NCBI GenBank assembly: GCA_027622555.1 | Contig: JAQBYJ010000052.1 | Coordinates: 1 to 39,058 of the forward strand | Source of the DNA: Verrucomicrobiota bacterium | GTDB lineage: Bacteria; Verrucomicrobiota; Verrucomicrobiia; Opitutales; UBA2995 | Length of the DNA stretch: 39,058 bases | Direction: 5' to 3' | Shown here: one piece after another, positions 9,999 through 21,200 of the stretch | How positions within the stretch are numbered: the stretch's first letter is position 1 | How the letters are laid out: each line of letters starts with the position of its first letter | The notes under the pieces: generated by a model | The model's input: the letters and a program-made list of their open reading frames with translations, nothing else | What the model was told of the DNA's origin: nothing | Databases searched by the model: none | Translations under genes and position numbers: made by a program

Positions 9999-10766
9999 CT
10001 ATTTTATCTCGCGAATCTGAATATCCTTGAACTGAACGGTCATGACCGGACCCACGTGAATTTGTAAAGCGAGAACCCCGGACTTCGAACTGCCAGTCAT
10101 GTCTTCATCGACTACCGAAACTGTCACACGATCGTTGATGATATGAGTGAGCTGATTGCCGTTGGCGATGATGGTGTAATCATTCCACTCTTCGGATTTG
10201 ATTACGGTTTGAATGTCATCTGTGTCTCCCAGTGAACCGAGAACTTGAACGATGGGTTTTTTGTTGTTTTCGGGATTGGTAAGAATCTTGGTGGCTTGTC
10301 CCCTGAGTGCGAGTATGGCCCGACCTTTTTCTTCATAAAGAATGCCGGAATACTTGGTGCCTGCTTCGAAGTCGGCCTGGTAGCCACCTACGATGGGACC
10401 GAATTCTCCTTCACTCAAAATCTTGCTTCTGTACTGAATGCCAGAATTGCCATTTTCGATGCGGTACTTCAAACGAAGTTCGAAATCGTCCACCGATCCT
10501 CCGGTGTAAACGAGAAAGGTGTTGTGAGTGAGTTTGTTGTGCGGCGCCTCACCTGTCTTTCCGGTTATCGCTCCATTTTCCACCGACCAAAGCTTTGGAT
10601 TCCCCGTCCATCCTGTTAGGTCCTTGCCGTTAAAGAGGCTTTTAAATCCCGGCTCAAGTTGCGAGGCATGGTGATTAGCCGTTGCAGTGGAAAGGAATGA
10701 TAGTGCGGTAATTGTGGCAATTGCCAAGGCGGTCTGAATACGAGTGGTGATTTGCATACCTCCCAT
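9999..10766 (-). CDS. DUF1080 (3-keto-disaccharide hydrolase-like) secreted protein
   Basis: A 255-residue protein with a signal peptide (cleavage near ATANHHASQ) followed by one DUF1080 domain, a concanavalin-like beta-sandwich. Diagnostic segments are FKSLFNGKDLTGWTG, WSVENGAITGK, the DFELRLKYRIENGNSGIQYRS core and the SGVLALQIHVGPVMTVQFKDI end, with IREI closing. In PVC bacteria this family is linked to carbohydrate breakdown, and members have been reported to hydrolyse 3-keto-glycosides; that is family knowledge, not visible here. The start could be the ATG at 10766 or the ATG at 10757, three codons in. A GGAGG lies just before the second ATG but too close for normal use, so I keep the first. 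It is divergent from the cytochrome gene, with a 151-base shared upstream region. Confidence 0.88.
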   Translation of the reverse strand: MGGMQITTRIQTALAIATITALSFLSTATANHHASQLEPGFKSLFNGKDLTGWTGNPKLWSVENGAITGKTGEAPHNKLTHNTFLVYTGGSVDDFELRLKYRIENGNSGIQYRSKILSEGEFGPIVGGYQADFEAGTKYSGILYEEKGRAILALRGQATKILTNPENNKKPIVQVLGSLGDTDDIQTVIKSEEWNDYTIIANGNQLTHIINDRVTVSVVDEDMTGSSKSGVLALQIHVGPVMTVQFKDIQIREIK

Positions 10767-10900
10767 TCAAACCGAGATGTAGCGTATTTCAATGTAATAC
10801 TCTCAGCTGGATCCAAGAGATTGACGTTTGTGGTCTGACCACTTCCTCCGGTCACCTCACCTCAAATAACCTCGACAAAATAAAGTCTCTTAGCTTTTTT

Positions 10901-10907
10901 GAGGAGG
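10901..10907 (+). promoter_or_regulatory. Strong ribosome binding site of the DUF1549/DUF1553 gene
   Basis: GAGGAGG sits ten bases before the ATG at 10918. It is a much better Shine-Dalgarno than most genes in this window show and fixes that start. Confidence 0.7.
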
Positions 10908-10917
10908 CATTTACCCT

Positions 10918-13779
10918 ATGATCCGTTTCTCTAAGAAGTTCTTATTATTCCCTTGTTGCCTTGTTATAGGGTTTCTCGTGGTGATTGAAAAATCAGCCTC
11001 AGCTTCCGAGGAAATAGATCATTTTGAAAAAAGAATCAGACCTTTGTTCCTGGACAACTGCATACAGTGTCATGGTTCGGCGAAACAGGAGGGCGGGCTT
11101 AGGCTCGACTCAAAGCACGGTTGGCAAGCGGGCGGCGCTTCAGGTCCTGTTATTATTCCCGGAAATGCAAAATCAAGTTCCTTGGTGGCAGCTATCGAGC
11201 GCAAGAATCATCCAACTTTAAAATTACCTAAAGATTCTATCACCGACCTGAACATCTGGATACAGTCTGGCGCAGTTGACCCAAGATCCGGACCAAGCAA
11301 TCGTAAGGCCTTGCCGAACTATGAAAGCGGGAAAGATCATTGGTCATTTAAAGCCATCCGCAAACCGGTTGCCCCAAAAGTTCAGAACAATTCTTGGCCG
11401 AATGGATCCATCGACCAGTTTATTTTAGCTACGCAAGAAAAGAAAGGAATTAAGCCCGTAGCGGATGCGACCAAAGAAGAGTTAGTCCGTAGGTTGTATT
11501 ATACTTTGATCGGCCTTCCTCCAACGCCTGATCAAATCGACACCTTTGTTGCCGACACCCGTGTGAATGCAAGGGAACTTCTGGTCGATGAGCTGTTGGC
11601 TTCTCCTCACTTTGGAGAACGGTGGGGCCGCCATTGGTTAGATGTTGCCCGTTTTGCGGAATCAAGCGGCGGTGGTCGTACCCTTCTTTTTAAGGACGCC
11701 TGGCGGTATCGTGATTATGTGATTCAGGCATTCAACGATGACATGCCTTACGACCAAATGATTCGGGAACAGCTTGCGGGAGACTTGCTTCCTTACGAAT
11801 CGCCAGGTCAGAGAAGTCGACAGCTAACTGCCACCGCGTTTCTTGCCCTCGGCCCGACCAATTACGAACTTCAGGATAAACAACTCCTTCGCTTCGACGT
11901 CATCGATGAACAAATCGACACCGTAGGAAAGGCCTTTATGGGAATGACTCTCGGCTGCGCCCGTTGCCACGACCACAAATTTGATCCGGTACCTACTTCA
12001 GACTACTATGCTATGGCCGGAATATTCAAAAGTACCCGAACGCTATATAATTACACGGACAATGTGGCTCGTTGGGTTGATACTCCCCTACTCCTCGAAG
12101 GCGTCGCTGCAGAAGAATTATCTAAAGCAGAAGCCAGCGTTGCGAAGCTTCAACTGCCACTGAATCTCAAAAAGGCTGAGTTAAAAGTCCTCACCCAAGA
12201 CAGTGTGAAGCCACCTCAACCAGGTTTACCAAAATCGACTAATCTCATTCCCGGACTGGTCGTGGATGACGAAGCCGCAGAACATCAGGGCGAATGGTTG
12301 TTTTCGCAATACTCACAAAATTATTTGGGCGAAGGTTATTACCATGATGGCGATAAGTTGAAGGGCGAAAAAACACTCACCTTCAAGACCACCATTCCAG
12401 TTTCAGGTAGTTATCTTGTCCGCTTGGCCTACGCAGAAGCAAACAACCGTTCCACGAAAACTCCCGTGACGATCGGTCATTCAAAAGGCGAAACGACGGT
12501 TTTGGTGAATCAGCGACAAGCACCTACGGAGTATGGCCGCTTTCATTCCCTCGGAGAATATGCATTCGAAAAAAACGAAATCAGTTTTGTCCGAATATCA
12601 AATGAAGGAACCGACGGACATGTGATCGCGGACGCAGTTCAATGGTTTTTGATCGAGGATGATACGAGTATTGGGAGTCCAGAAAGAACAGCTTACCTTG
12701 ACGCATTGAAACAGGACATTAAGGGCCTGGACAAAGAACTCAAACCTTTGACCGAAATGCTAAAAGCACGTCCATTGGCAATGACGGTCAAAGAGGATCC
12801 TGAACCAACCGATTCTGCCATTCGCATCCGGGGTGTAGAAAAGAACAAAGGCGATTTCGTACCCCGAGGATTCCTGCAAGTGGCCAGCCTGGGTGCGGTT
12901 CCGACCATACCTCCGAATACGAGCGGTCGTTTGGAACTGGCGGAATGGGTCATTAGTCCGGACAATCCTTTAAGCTCCCGGGTTATGGCCAATCGGATTT
13001 GGAGCTGGTTGTTTGGAACCGGTATAGTGCGAAGTGTCGACAATTTGGGTACGACAGGCGAATTACCTTCGCACGCCGAGTTGCTCGATTATCTGGCCGT
13101 CCGGTTGCAGGAAAATGAATGGTCTATTAAAGCGATCATAAAAGAAATTCTGCTATCCCGAACCTGGCAGTTATCTTCCAACATCAATGAGGAGGCAAAA
13201 AAGAAGGACCCCAATAATCGCCTCCTTACGTCCTATCCCATTCGTCGATTGGACGCAGAACAATTGCGAGATGCGATTCTTGCGGTAAATGGGAATCTAG
13301 ACCTTCAGATGTTCGGGCCCAACATTGTAGGAGCCGGAGAAATCAATGCCAACAGTACTGCCGCCCAAATGATTGAGTATAACTATGACTTCCAGGATAA
13401 TCGCCGCAGCGTTTACACACCGGCATTCCGGGTGCAACGTCACGAACTCTTCGAGCTATTCGATTTCGGCAATGTCAATTTCTCACTCGGGAAACGCAAC
13501 ACCAGCACGGTAGCTCTTCAGGCCCTGTATATGCTCAACAATCCTTTTGTTCTGGAACAATCCAAATTGGCCGCGGAATCCTTATTAAAAAGCGTGGAGA
13601 ATCCGAGTGAACGCGTTGATGTGGCTTACCGACAAACATTAGGGCGTCCACCTACCGATCAGGAACGCAAACTCATCAGTGAATTTCTAAAAGATGGACT
13701 TTCCACCGAATCAGTCACAGAGTGGGCCTCAGTCTTTCAATCGTTATTTGGCTCCTTTGATTTCCGCTATTTGAATTAA
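10918..13779 (+). CDS. PSCyt1-DUF1549-DUF1553 cytochrome with inserted golvesin-like domain
   Basis: A 953-residue exported protein of the planctomycete-type cytochrome family. The signal peptide covers about the first 29 residues. The N-terminal PSCyt1 domain has a c-type haem motif CIQCH (Cys48, Cys51, His52). DUF1549/PSCyt2 (about 165-385) carries ASPHFGERWGRHWLDVARF and a second CxxCH, CARCH at 347-351, followed by DHKFDPV. A beta-sandwich of about 140 residues (443-581, starting GLVVDDEAAEHQGEW and ending HVIADAVQWF) matches the golvesin C-terminal/Xly-type domain. DUF1553/PSD1 spans about 665-920 (SSRVMANRIWSWLFGTGIVRS; RRLDAEQLRDAIL). The usual MPP before the end of PSCyt1 is replaced by LKLPKDS. 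The DUF1501 gene follows after two bases, so the pair is one operon. The exact reaction of this family is not settled; it is commonly found in glycan-degrading loci. Confidence 0.93.
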   Translation: MIRFSKKFLLFPCCLVIGFLVVIEKSASASEEIDHFEKRIRPLFLDNCIQCHGSAKQEGGLRLDSKHGWQAGGASGPVIIPGNAKSSSLVAAIERKNHPTLKLPKDSITDLNIWIQSGAVDPRSGPSNRKALPNYESGKDHWSFKAIRKPVAPKVQNNSWPNGSIDQFILATQEKKGIKPVADATKEELVRRLYYTLIGLPPTPDQIDTFVADTRVNARELLVDELLASPHFGERWGRHWLDVARFAESSGGGRTLLFKDAWRYRDYVIQAFNDDMPYDQMIREQLAGDLLPYESPGQRSRQLTATAFLALGPTNYELQDKQLLRFDVIDEQIDTVGKAFMGMTLGCARCHDHKFDPVPTSDYYAMAGIFKSTRTLYNYTDNVARWVDTPLLLEGVAAEELSKAEASVAKLQLPLNLKKAELKVLTQDSVKPPQPGLPKSTNLIPGLVVDDEAAEHQGEWLFSQYSQNYLGEGYYHDGDKLKGEKTLTFKTTIPVSGSYLVRLAYAEANNRSTKTPVTIGHSKGETTVLVNQRQAPTEYGRFHSLGEYAFEKNEISFVRISNEGTDGHVIADAVQWFLIEDDTSIGSPERTAYLDALKQDIKGLDKELKPLTEMLKARPLAMTVKEDPEPTDSAIRIRGVEKNKGDFVPRGFLQVASLGAVPTIPPNTSGRLELAEWVISPDNPLSSRVMANRIWSWLFGTGIVRSVDNLGTTGELPSHAELLDYLAVRLQENEWSIKAIIKEILLSRTWQLSSNINEEAKKKDPNNRLLTSYPIRRLDAEQLRDAILAVNGNLDLQMFGPNIVGAGEINANSTAAQMIEYNYDFQDNRRSVYTPAFRVQRHELFELFDFGNVNFSLGKRNTSTVALQALYMLNNPFVLEQSKLAAESLLKSVENPSERVDVAYRQTLGRPPTDQERKLISEFLKDGLSTESVTEWASVFQSLFGSFDFRYLN

Positions 13780-13781
13780 GC

Positions 13782-15218
13782 ATGTCCGAAACTCAACCAG
13801 TTCATTCCATTTCGCGCCGCGACGCCCTACGTCACATGGCTTGTGGATTTGGTTATATGGCCGCAGCCGGCATCGCCCAGCAAGCCGCCGCGGCGGGTAT
13901 CAGCAACCCCCTACTCCCAAAAATCCCCCATATTATTCCCAAGGCCAAACGGGTAATCTTTCTTTTCATGGCTGGCGGAGTTAGCCAAGTCGACAGCTAT
14001 GACTATAAGCCACTGTTGTATAAGGACGATGGCCGCATGCTCGATTTTACCGACCAGCGCATTTTGGCAAAAACCGGAATGGGCTCCAATCAACGCGTGA
14101 TGAAACCGCTTTGGGATTTTAAACAACGCGGCCAGAACGGTGCCTGGGTTTCTGAGTTGTTTCCTCACATGGCGAAACACACAGACGACTATTGCATCAT
14201 CCGATCCATGCAGACGGAAGGAGTCGCTCACGGTCCCGCGACTCTCTTTCTCCACACGGGTTCTACTAATCTTATTCGTCCCTCCATGGGATCGTGGGTA
14301 AACTACGGCCTAGGTACCGAAAGTCAGGACATGCCGGGATTTGTAAGCCTCAGTCCATCGATGGGTAACGGAGGTCCGCGCAACTATGGAAACGCATTTC
14401 TTCCAGCATCGTATCAGGGAACCGCCATTGGCCGTGCCGGAATGAAGGCCACCGATATTGGCATCAAGAATCTCAAAAACGAAACCCTTTCATCCGACCA
14501 ACAAAGGCGTCAATTCGAGCTGCTTCAGGCCATGCACCACGAGCGCAAAAAGAGCTTGCCCGGAAATACCGAACTGGAAGCGGTCATCAACTCCTACGAG
14601 TTGGCTTGGCGCATGCAATCCAACGCACCGGAAGTGTTGGATATGTCCAAAGAAACGGAAGCTACCAAAAAACTGTATGGCATCGACGAAGAGCCGACAG
14701 ACGATTACGGCCGCCAATGCTTGATGGCTCGTCGCATGGCAGAGTCGGGAGTTCGATTTATTCAGGTCAATTACAGCGACAATTCCAACAACCCCGCCTG
14801 GGATCAGCACAACGACATGCCCAAACACAAGGAGCATGCCCTGGCGGTTGATAAACCCATTTCAGGCCTTTTGACCGACCTCAAGCAACGTGGATTATTG
14901 CAAGATACTTTGGTCTGGTGGGGCGGCGAATTTGGAAGAACTCCTTACGCCCAGAAGAACGGTGATGGCCGCGATCATAATCCAACCGGTTTCACGGTTT
15001 GGCTTGCCGGGGGCGGGGTCCGACCAGGACTCATTTACGGAGAAACCGACGAGTTCGGCCAATACGCAGTCCAAAACCAGGTGCACATGCACGACCTTCA
15101 CGCCACCATTTTACACCTGCTAGGCATGGACCACAAACGCCTCACCTTTCGCCATGAAGGACGCGACTTCCGACTGACCGATGTCTTCGGAAACGTGGTG
15201 CATGATATCATAACGTAA
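13782..15218 (+). CDS. DUF1501 protein, Tat-exported, sulfatase-like fold
   Basis: A 478-residue member of the DUF1501 family, distantly related to sulfatases and alkaline phosphatases. The N-terminus is a twin-arginine signal (SRRDALRHMACGFG followed by an alanine-rich stretch), so folded export is expected. Conserved segments are RVIFLFMAGGVSQVDSYDYKP, the GVAHGPATLFLHTGS core, MARRMAESGVRFIQV, WDQHNDMPKHKEHALAVDKPISGLL, and WWGGEFGRTPYAQ with GRDHNPTGFTVWLAGGG near the end. The length is normal for the family. Its ATG lies two bases after the stop of the cytochrome gene, which indicates translational coupling; DUF1501 and DUF1549/DUF1553 proteins are regularly paired in PVC genomes and probably act together outside the cytoplasm. 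The enzymatic role is not established. Confidence 0.94.
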   Translation: MSETQPVHSISRRDALRHMACGFGYMAAAGIAQQAAAAGISNPLLPKIPHIIPKAKRVIFLFMAGGVSQVDSYDYKPLLYKDDGRMLDFTDQRILAKTGMGSNQRVMKPLWDFKQRGQNGAWVSELFPHMAKHTDDYCIIRSMQTEGVAHGPATLFLHTGSTNLIRPSMGSWVNYGLGTESQDMPGFVSLSPSMGNGGPRNYGNAFLPASYQGTAIGRAGMKATDIGIKNLKNETLSSDQQRRQFELLQAMHHERKKSLPGNTELEAVINSYELAWRMQSNAPEVLDMSKETEATKKLYGIDEEPTDDYGRQCLMARRMAESGVRFIQVNYSDNSNNPAWDQHNDMPKHKEHALAVDKPISGLLTDLKQRGLLQDTLVWWGGEFGRTPYAQKNGDGRDHNPTGFTVWLAGGGVRPGLIYGETDEFGQYAVQNQVHMHDLHATILHLLGMDHKRLTFRHEGRDFRLTDVFGNVVHDIIT

Positions 15219-15262
15219 TCAGAAATAAAGCGATTTGAATACTACAATATAATCAGCGGAGA

Positions 15263-18200
15263 CTAAGGTATTGAAACTACATTAATTTGAACGGCTGTCG
15301 CGGTATAGACGACCTCGAACTTCCGGTCCGCTGAGATTTCCAGACCTGTTACTGTACCGAACTCGCCGGTACGGGATGTTCCATCTAATATTGTGTAGCT
15401 GGCACCGATTGCAGGAACGAACCCTTCGGCGATACGAATCTCTAGGATACCACCGAGTACCGCACCACGAGACACGGTCACTTTGTCCGGTCCTGCTTCC
15501 TCTGGCAGGCCGAAAATGTCGATGGCAATGCTGCCGGAACCACTCTGCATATACTCGCCCTTTATGGTAACAGTTCCCGAATTGGCATTGTCACCAGGGC
15601 TTATTGCTCCTCCAGAATTTTCAACATCAGAAAAGGTAGAGAACTGATGAAACCCGAACTCACCAGTACCGGTGATGGACCCACCCTGAAGGCGAACACC
15701 GCCATTCAATGACCAAGCTTGGAGATTCGATTCTGAGAGCCGGATTTCGCCCGCCGTTTGTTGGAAATCACCCACAATCAGCAAGGTGCCTTCTTTAATT
15801 TCAATTAGACCAGAATTGAGAAAGTGTATGTTGAATTCGCCATTGAGCGCCCCTTCCTTGATAAAAGAACCATCATTGGTGAACAACCAGTCTTCACCCG
15901 TCGAATCTCCTTCAATTCCGAAGTCATCTGTTTGTCGCCAAACAGCGCCAGGCAACACATGGATGCGGGAGGTCGTTGAAGCCTTGGGTTCAATCGAAAC
16001 GCCTGGAGATCCAATGGCTTCTCCAATAATCTCCAATGTCCGGTTTTCTAACCTCAGAGCCCGGTCGCTGAATTCCTGATTAAATTCCATCCTGAGCGTC
16101 CCTCGGATTCGAGTCGTGCCTCTTCCGGCCATTTTGCCTGTTGTCCACAGGAAATCGCTGGTTGATTCGAAGATCCCGGCGCCGACCAATTCCACCGATG
16201 GATGGATTATCTGAGCAGAGTTTGATTTCGCCAACGAATGGAAAGCAGCGGGTCCGCCTTCAAAAGATGTGGTACCGACGTCGTAATTTCCAAAAATTTC
16301 CACCCCCTTGGATTGTGCTATTTTCAGGACTACATCACCATCTCCCGCGATATCCGATCCTAAGGAAGATACAAAACCTTCTACTAGCTTAAGGGTTCCA
16401 GCTTCTTCCAACATCAGTGAGCCTCCCAGAATGCTGCCTGCGAAATCACTAAATAGTCCGGTACTAAAATGCAGCGTTGCTCCAGTTCGCACCACTATGG
16501 ATCCCTCACCAAAGTATCCGCCGCCGAAGATTTCAAGTTCACCTAGCTTTACGTCGATCGTTCCGTTATTTTCGAAACTAAGATTCGCAATGCGCAGTCC
16601 GCTTTCGCTGTTCTTGATTAAAGCCCCATCATTAATGACACCTAAGGGATCGAAATTGCCGCTATCCCCTATCACCGTGTAACTTTCATTCAGAAGCTCC
16701 AATGTGGCCCCAGTCGAATTCATAAATAGTGACTGACTGTGCCCTAAGTAAATAGCCCCATTGGTCCACTGTGCCAATCCATTGTTAACCAACCAATGGT
16801 CATTAAGGAGGTGACTATTAAGTCCATCAATTAACATACCACCATTGGCCATGGTTGTACCACCACCGCCTAGCGCGCTTTGAGAGGTCCAGGTAAAATT
16901 ACCATTGATGGTCGCTTCTTCTGCGACGTTCAGTGTCCCCACTGTAAGAGTAAAATCTTCTTCGGAAAGAAGGCTGGTAATTGAAAAAGTTCCCGAAGAA
17001 ATTTGTGTCGGCGCGTCCTCATTCGGAATATCTATTATCAGATTGTCCTGACCTTTTATGCTTCCGTTGGACCAGTTTCCACCCACTGCCCAGGATCCTC
17101 CAGCACCATTTATCCACTCGTTCGGATCCCTGACTTCAAATTCCCATACTAAGGCTTCAGTTAAAGAATTGCCAAATACATCTGATACCTCGGTTGAGAG
17201 GCTCACACGGTAGAGACCGGCCTCAAGCGCACCGGAAGGGGATAATGTTGCTATTAAAGAATTCGCATCAAAATCAATCACACTATTGATCAACACATCA
17301 TCAGGCGTATTTAGTGTTTCATCAGGTCCAGCTTCAAACAAGCGAAACGATTGCCCATTGATAGTTTCAGTGTTGGGCTGTTCATTGAACCTCACTGAAA
17401 TTGTAGATAAGATTTCGGTTTGCAGCACAGATCCATTATCCGGTTCCATTTCAGAAAACTGAGGTGGCAGTGTATCGATAAGGTCTACTTCGATTAAGTC
17501 AGTCCAGGTAAATGAGCCTGCCATATCCGTTGCTTTAGCTTGTACTGTAAAATTGGTTTTACTCTGGGTTAATTGTGGTGTGATAAAATTAAAATTGTAA
17601 GGAAAGTTTGTATACGAAGCTGTGGCTGCACCATCTATGTATAGCTCAACGTCCCTCACCTGAACATCATCGGCAGCGTTAATCCCTATCCAGGTCTCAC
17701 TATTACTTTGAGCTTCTGCAGGGTTTAAACTGAATCCGGCTTCCAAGGAGACTTCGGGTGCGACGCCTGCCAAATCAGGACTGATGAAATTGACAATTTG
17801 CAAGCCAGCTTGGGAATCAGCCACTAAAATAACTCCCCTGTGCTGCTGAATTGCGAGAGGTACTCCCGGTGTAACAATTTGAGTCACAAGACTATTCACA
17901 TTTGTTGGATCGCTTACATTATAAACTCCAAGCGTGAGTCTCGGATTTCCTAGAGAAATTATATTTGAACTAAAAATGAGACCTGAACCAGATGCGACAA
18001 TATCAACCATAGGCGGTTGGGGTTGTTGAGGTTCTCCCACCAGGATCGGTTGGGAGGGATTACTCACATCAAGTATGGAATAGCCCGTGTTATAACCAAT
18101 GTAGGCATAATCTCCCCCCACAAATAGGGTTCGACCATTTACCCTTTGCGAAGATGGCGCTTCAACTGGGAAGGAAACAACCTCTGTTGGGTTGTTAAGC

Positions 18201-21200
18201 GAGTCTTCCAAAATTTCGAGTGAGATAGTAGAAAGCGCGTATACTATACCACGGGATAGAGCAATATCGCCCAATGGTAATTCTGTAGTCCACCTCCAGA
18301 TTTCGGTGCCAAGCTCAAGGTCATATTTAATAAGGTGGTATTGGCTGTTTAGTAGACCCATACTGACGTAGCCGTAGTTTCCTTGTGTAACAGTGAATTT
18401 TACGTCACCAGGTACTTTCGTCACTTGAGAAATGATAGGCTCGCTTGGATTTGAAATATCAACAAAAGCCAACTGCTGATTCCCCAATCCAACGATCACA
18501 TGGTTGCCAGAGATTGCCACGTGTTTCGCAGTTCCTGGAAGTGGAAATTCAGAAAGAACGATCGGGGAAAAGAAGTTGCTAACATCTATCAGTTTAATCC
18601 CGTTTTCGCCGTCTGCGACCACGGCTATGTTTCCTTCAACAACCACATCAGTAGTTTCATCAGTGGTACCAATCGACGCGATGATTCCGGTTGAAACAGG
18701 GATTCCATCCAAAGGGTCTGAGCCCATTTGTACTTCTATACCATCAGACACCCCATCAGCATCTGTGTCAGGATTATTGGCCAAAGTTCCTATCACTTGT
18801 TCAGCGATGTCACTTAGACCGTCATTATCCGAATCATTCGATGAGGAAGGAATAAGCGGAGCGGTAGGAATAATAGTAGTATTTCCCGTTGAATTTGAGA
18901 AAAAGGTCGCGGCCCCCACGTTTAATGTGACCGGATCCACATAAGCAATCATGTGGTATTCATTTGGGGCAAATATAACTCCTTCTATAGAACCATTAGA
19001 GCTGAGCCGACCTCGGCGATCAAAACCTGAATCAAAGCTGCGAATTAAGTAGTGATGTCCTCTAGCAGGAAACTCCTCGCTTCCAACCTCTGGAGCAAGC
19101 TCTAAGGAGAGCCTTGCCAAACCAAAAATCAAACCATCTTCCCTGCGTTCCCATCCTCTGTTAATTAAAAGCTGAGTAACATCATTAGCATACTCAGCCG
19201 CTGCCTTGATTGCAGCTTCATCATACTCTTCAGGAGGCAAAGCGTTATTTCTCATCAATTCCATCCGTTCTAATAGTGTCATCCACTCGGGATCACTGAA
19301 TTGTGATACTCTTGGCAATTCTAACAGTCCGGTCCTTTCAGAGGTACTGATAATTATCCCTTCTTCGGAATCCGAGCTGGTTATTTCACCAAAGCGGTTA
19401 AAGAAGGCTCGCAATAATTCCAGCTCGAGCGGATCGGTTTGAGCTATTTTAGGAGTACCGAAAACGAGTGAAAAATAATCAGCTTCTGCTTTCCAGATCG
19501 CCTTCTGTTCCGCTATCCAATCGGGTAAAATTTGAGTTTCAAGTTCTTCTAACCCGAAAACAACCCCTGCTGATTGGAGAAATGCCATTTCGGTTGGGGA
19601 GAAAACCAGCATCTCTGGACAAGGATCGAAAAAGCCTTCGCAAGGGACTATCACAGGGAAGGTCGCAGCCGTGGGTGTCATACACTCGTCCATGCAACTC
19701 GTTTGATCTGATGTTAGGGAGTTGTCCCACCGGTCACTATCGACAACCTCTTCCAATGTCTCCCATTGATCCTTACAGGTTAGGGCATTCCCAGTGCATA
19801 ACCCCAATTCCATAGGAGACCTTTCTGTCTTATCGTCTCCAAATATTTGGTCGAGTACGTTACCTGTACATTCGAGCAGGCAATGAGCTAAATTACGTTC
19901 GCTCACAATTTCAGTGCAAATGATCTCTTTAGTACAATCATCGGGGTCGTCATCTTCTCTATCGGGAAATGGATCTTCCGGCTCTGGATCTTTTTTCTTT
20001 CTTGGTCGAGGGCCTCCTCCTCCTGATCCGCTTCCAACTCCATGCCAACCCGGAGCGAGAATACCGGAGCCAGGATCGCTTACCGCATATAAGCCATCTG
20101 CTGAGATAGTCATCATGCCAACCGATTCCCAATAACCAGTATCGTGATTGAAACTCCAGAGAGCAGTCTTGGCTCCGGGCGATAAGGTCTCTCCCGTTAC
20201 AGAATCAGGAAGATTTGGAAATCTGACTGGAACCGGGATATCGAAATTTTCCCGGTCGTTCGTTTGCACGGTTATAACCAGCGGAAAGTTTAGGCCATCT
20301 GGAAGTGGCTCAGGGAGTCGATCAGGTGCGACCGGGGCGATGCCCACCATGCCTCCACGAGTTCCGTCCTGATCGAAAAGTGCGCCGGCTGGAACAGTGA
20401 TGGATACGCCATCTAATTCAGGGAAGTCTTGAATGATATCGTCTGTAAACGTGATCTCTGTATCCTCTGTTTCGGACACTGCGTGCAGGCTATTACCGTA
20501 GATAAGCGGTAGATAAATGTTACCCGTTCCTCCGGCCAGGTTGTCGTCACGCCCAGGAACAGAATTCCAAGACTTACCAACCGTGGCATAATAGGCACCA
20601 TCAGGGTAATCGCTGCCCACCGCGGTACGTCCATAAATATGGACAAAGAATTCTCCAGCCGGAACCGGTTCAAGTTTGAAATAACCTTCGGAGTCCGTAG
20701 TGGTGTTGATGGTTTGCTCCAAGCCGTCGAGGAAAATGGTTACTCCTTCCAAAGGCGTGTCGACGGTTTCCCCATTTCCTGCACCCAGTTCTGAGGCGTA
20801 GACGTTACCTACAACCGCCGTTCCTTCCAGTGGCTGTAGGCCAAGGGTGTTGAATTGAAATTCAATTGAACCACCCGGTTGTCCATCACCATCTGCGTCG
20901 ATAATGCGTCCCAAATCGTCTTTCAAGCCAGTGCCGTTAAACACCACATCCACGCGAGCATTGCCTGGTAGATTTTCAGCATAGAATAAAGTTACAGAAC
21001 GACGGTCGGCCGACAGATGAATCCGGGCGGGTAAATCGTCTCCACCGGCACGAGCGAAGAAATGCGCCGATGTGACCACTGAGTCAGGATGAAGCGGACG
21101 CGAAAACCGCACGACCGTTTCCCGGGTCACGGCGACACTGGCATCTCTACTGGATGGAGAAGAACTGGTAATCCCCAGTAATTTGGGTTCTACTTCTCGA

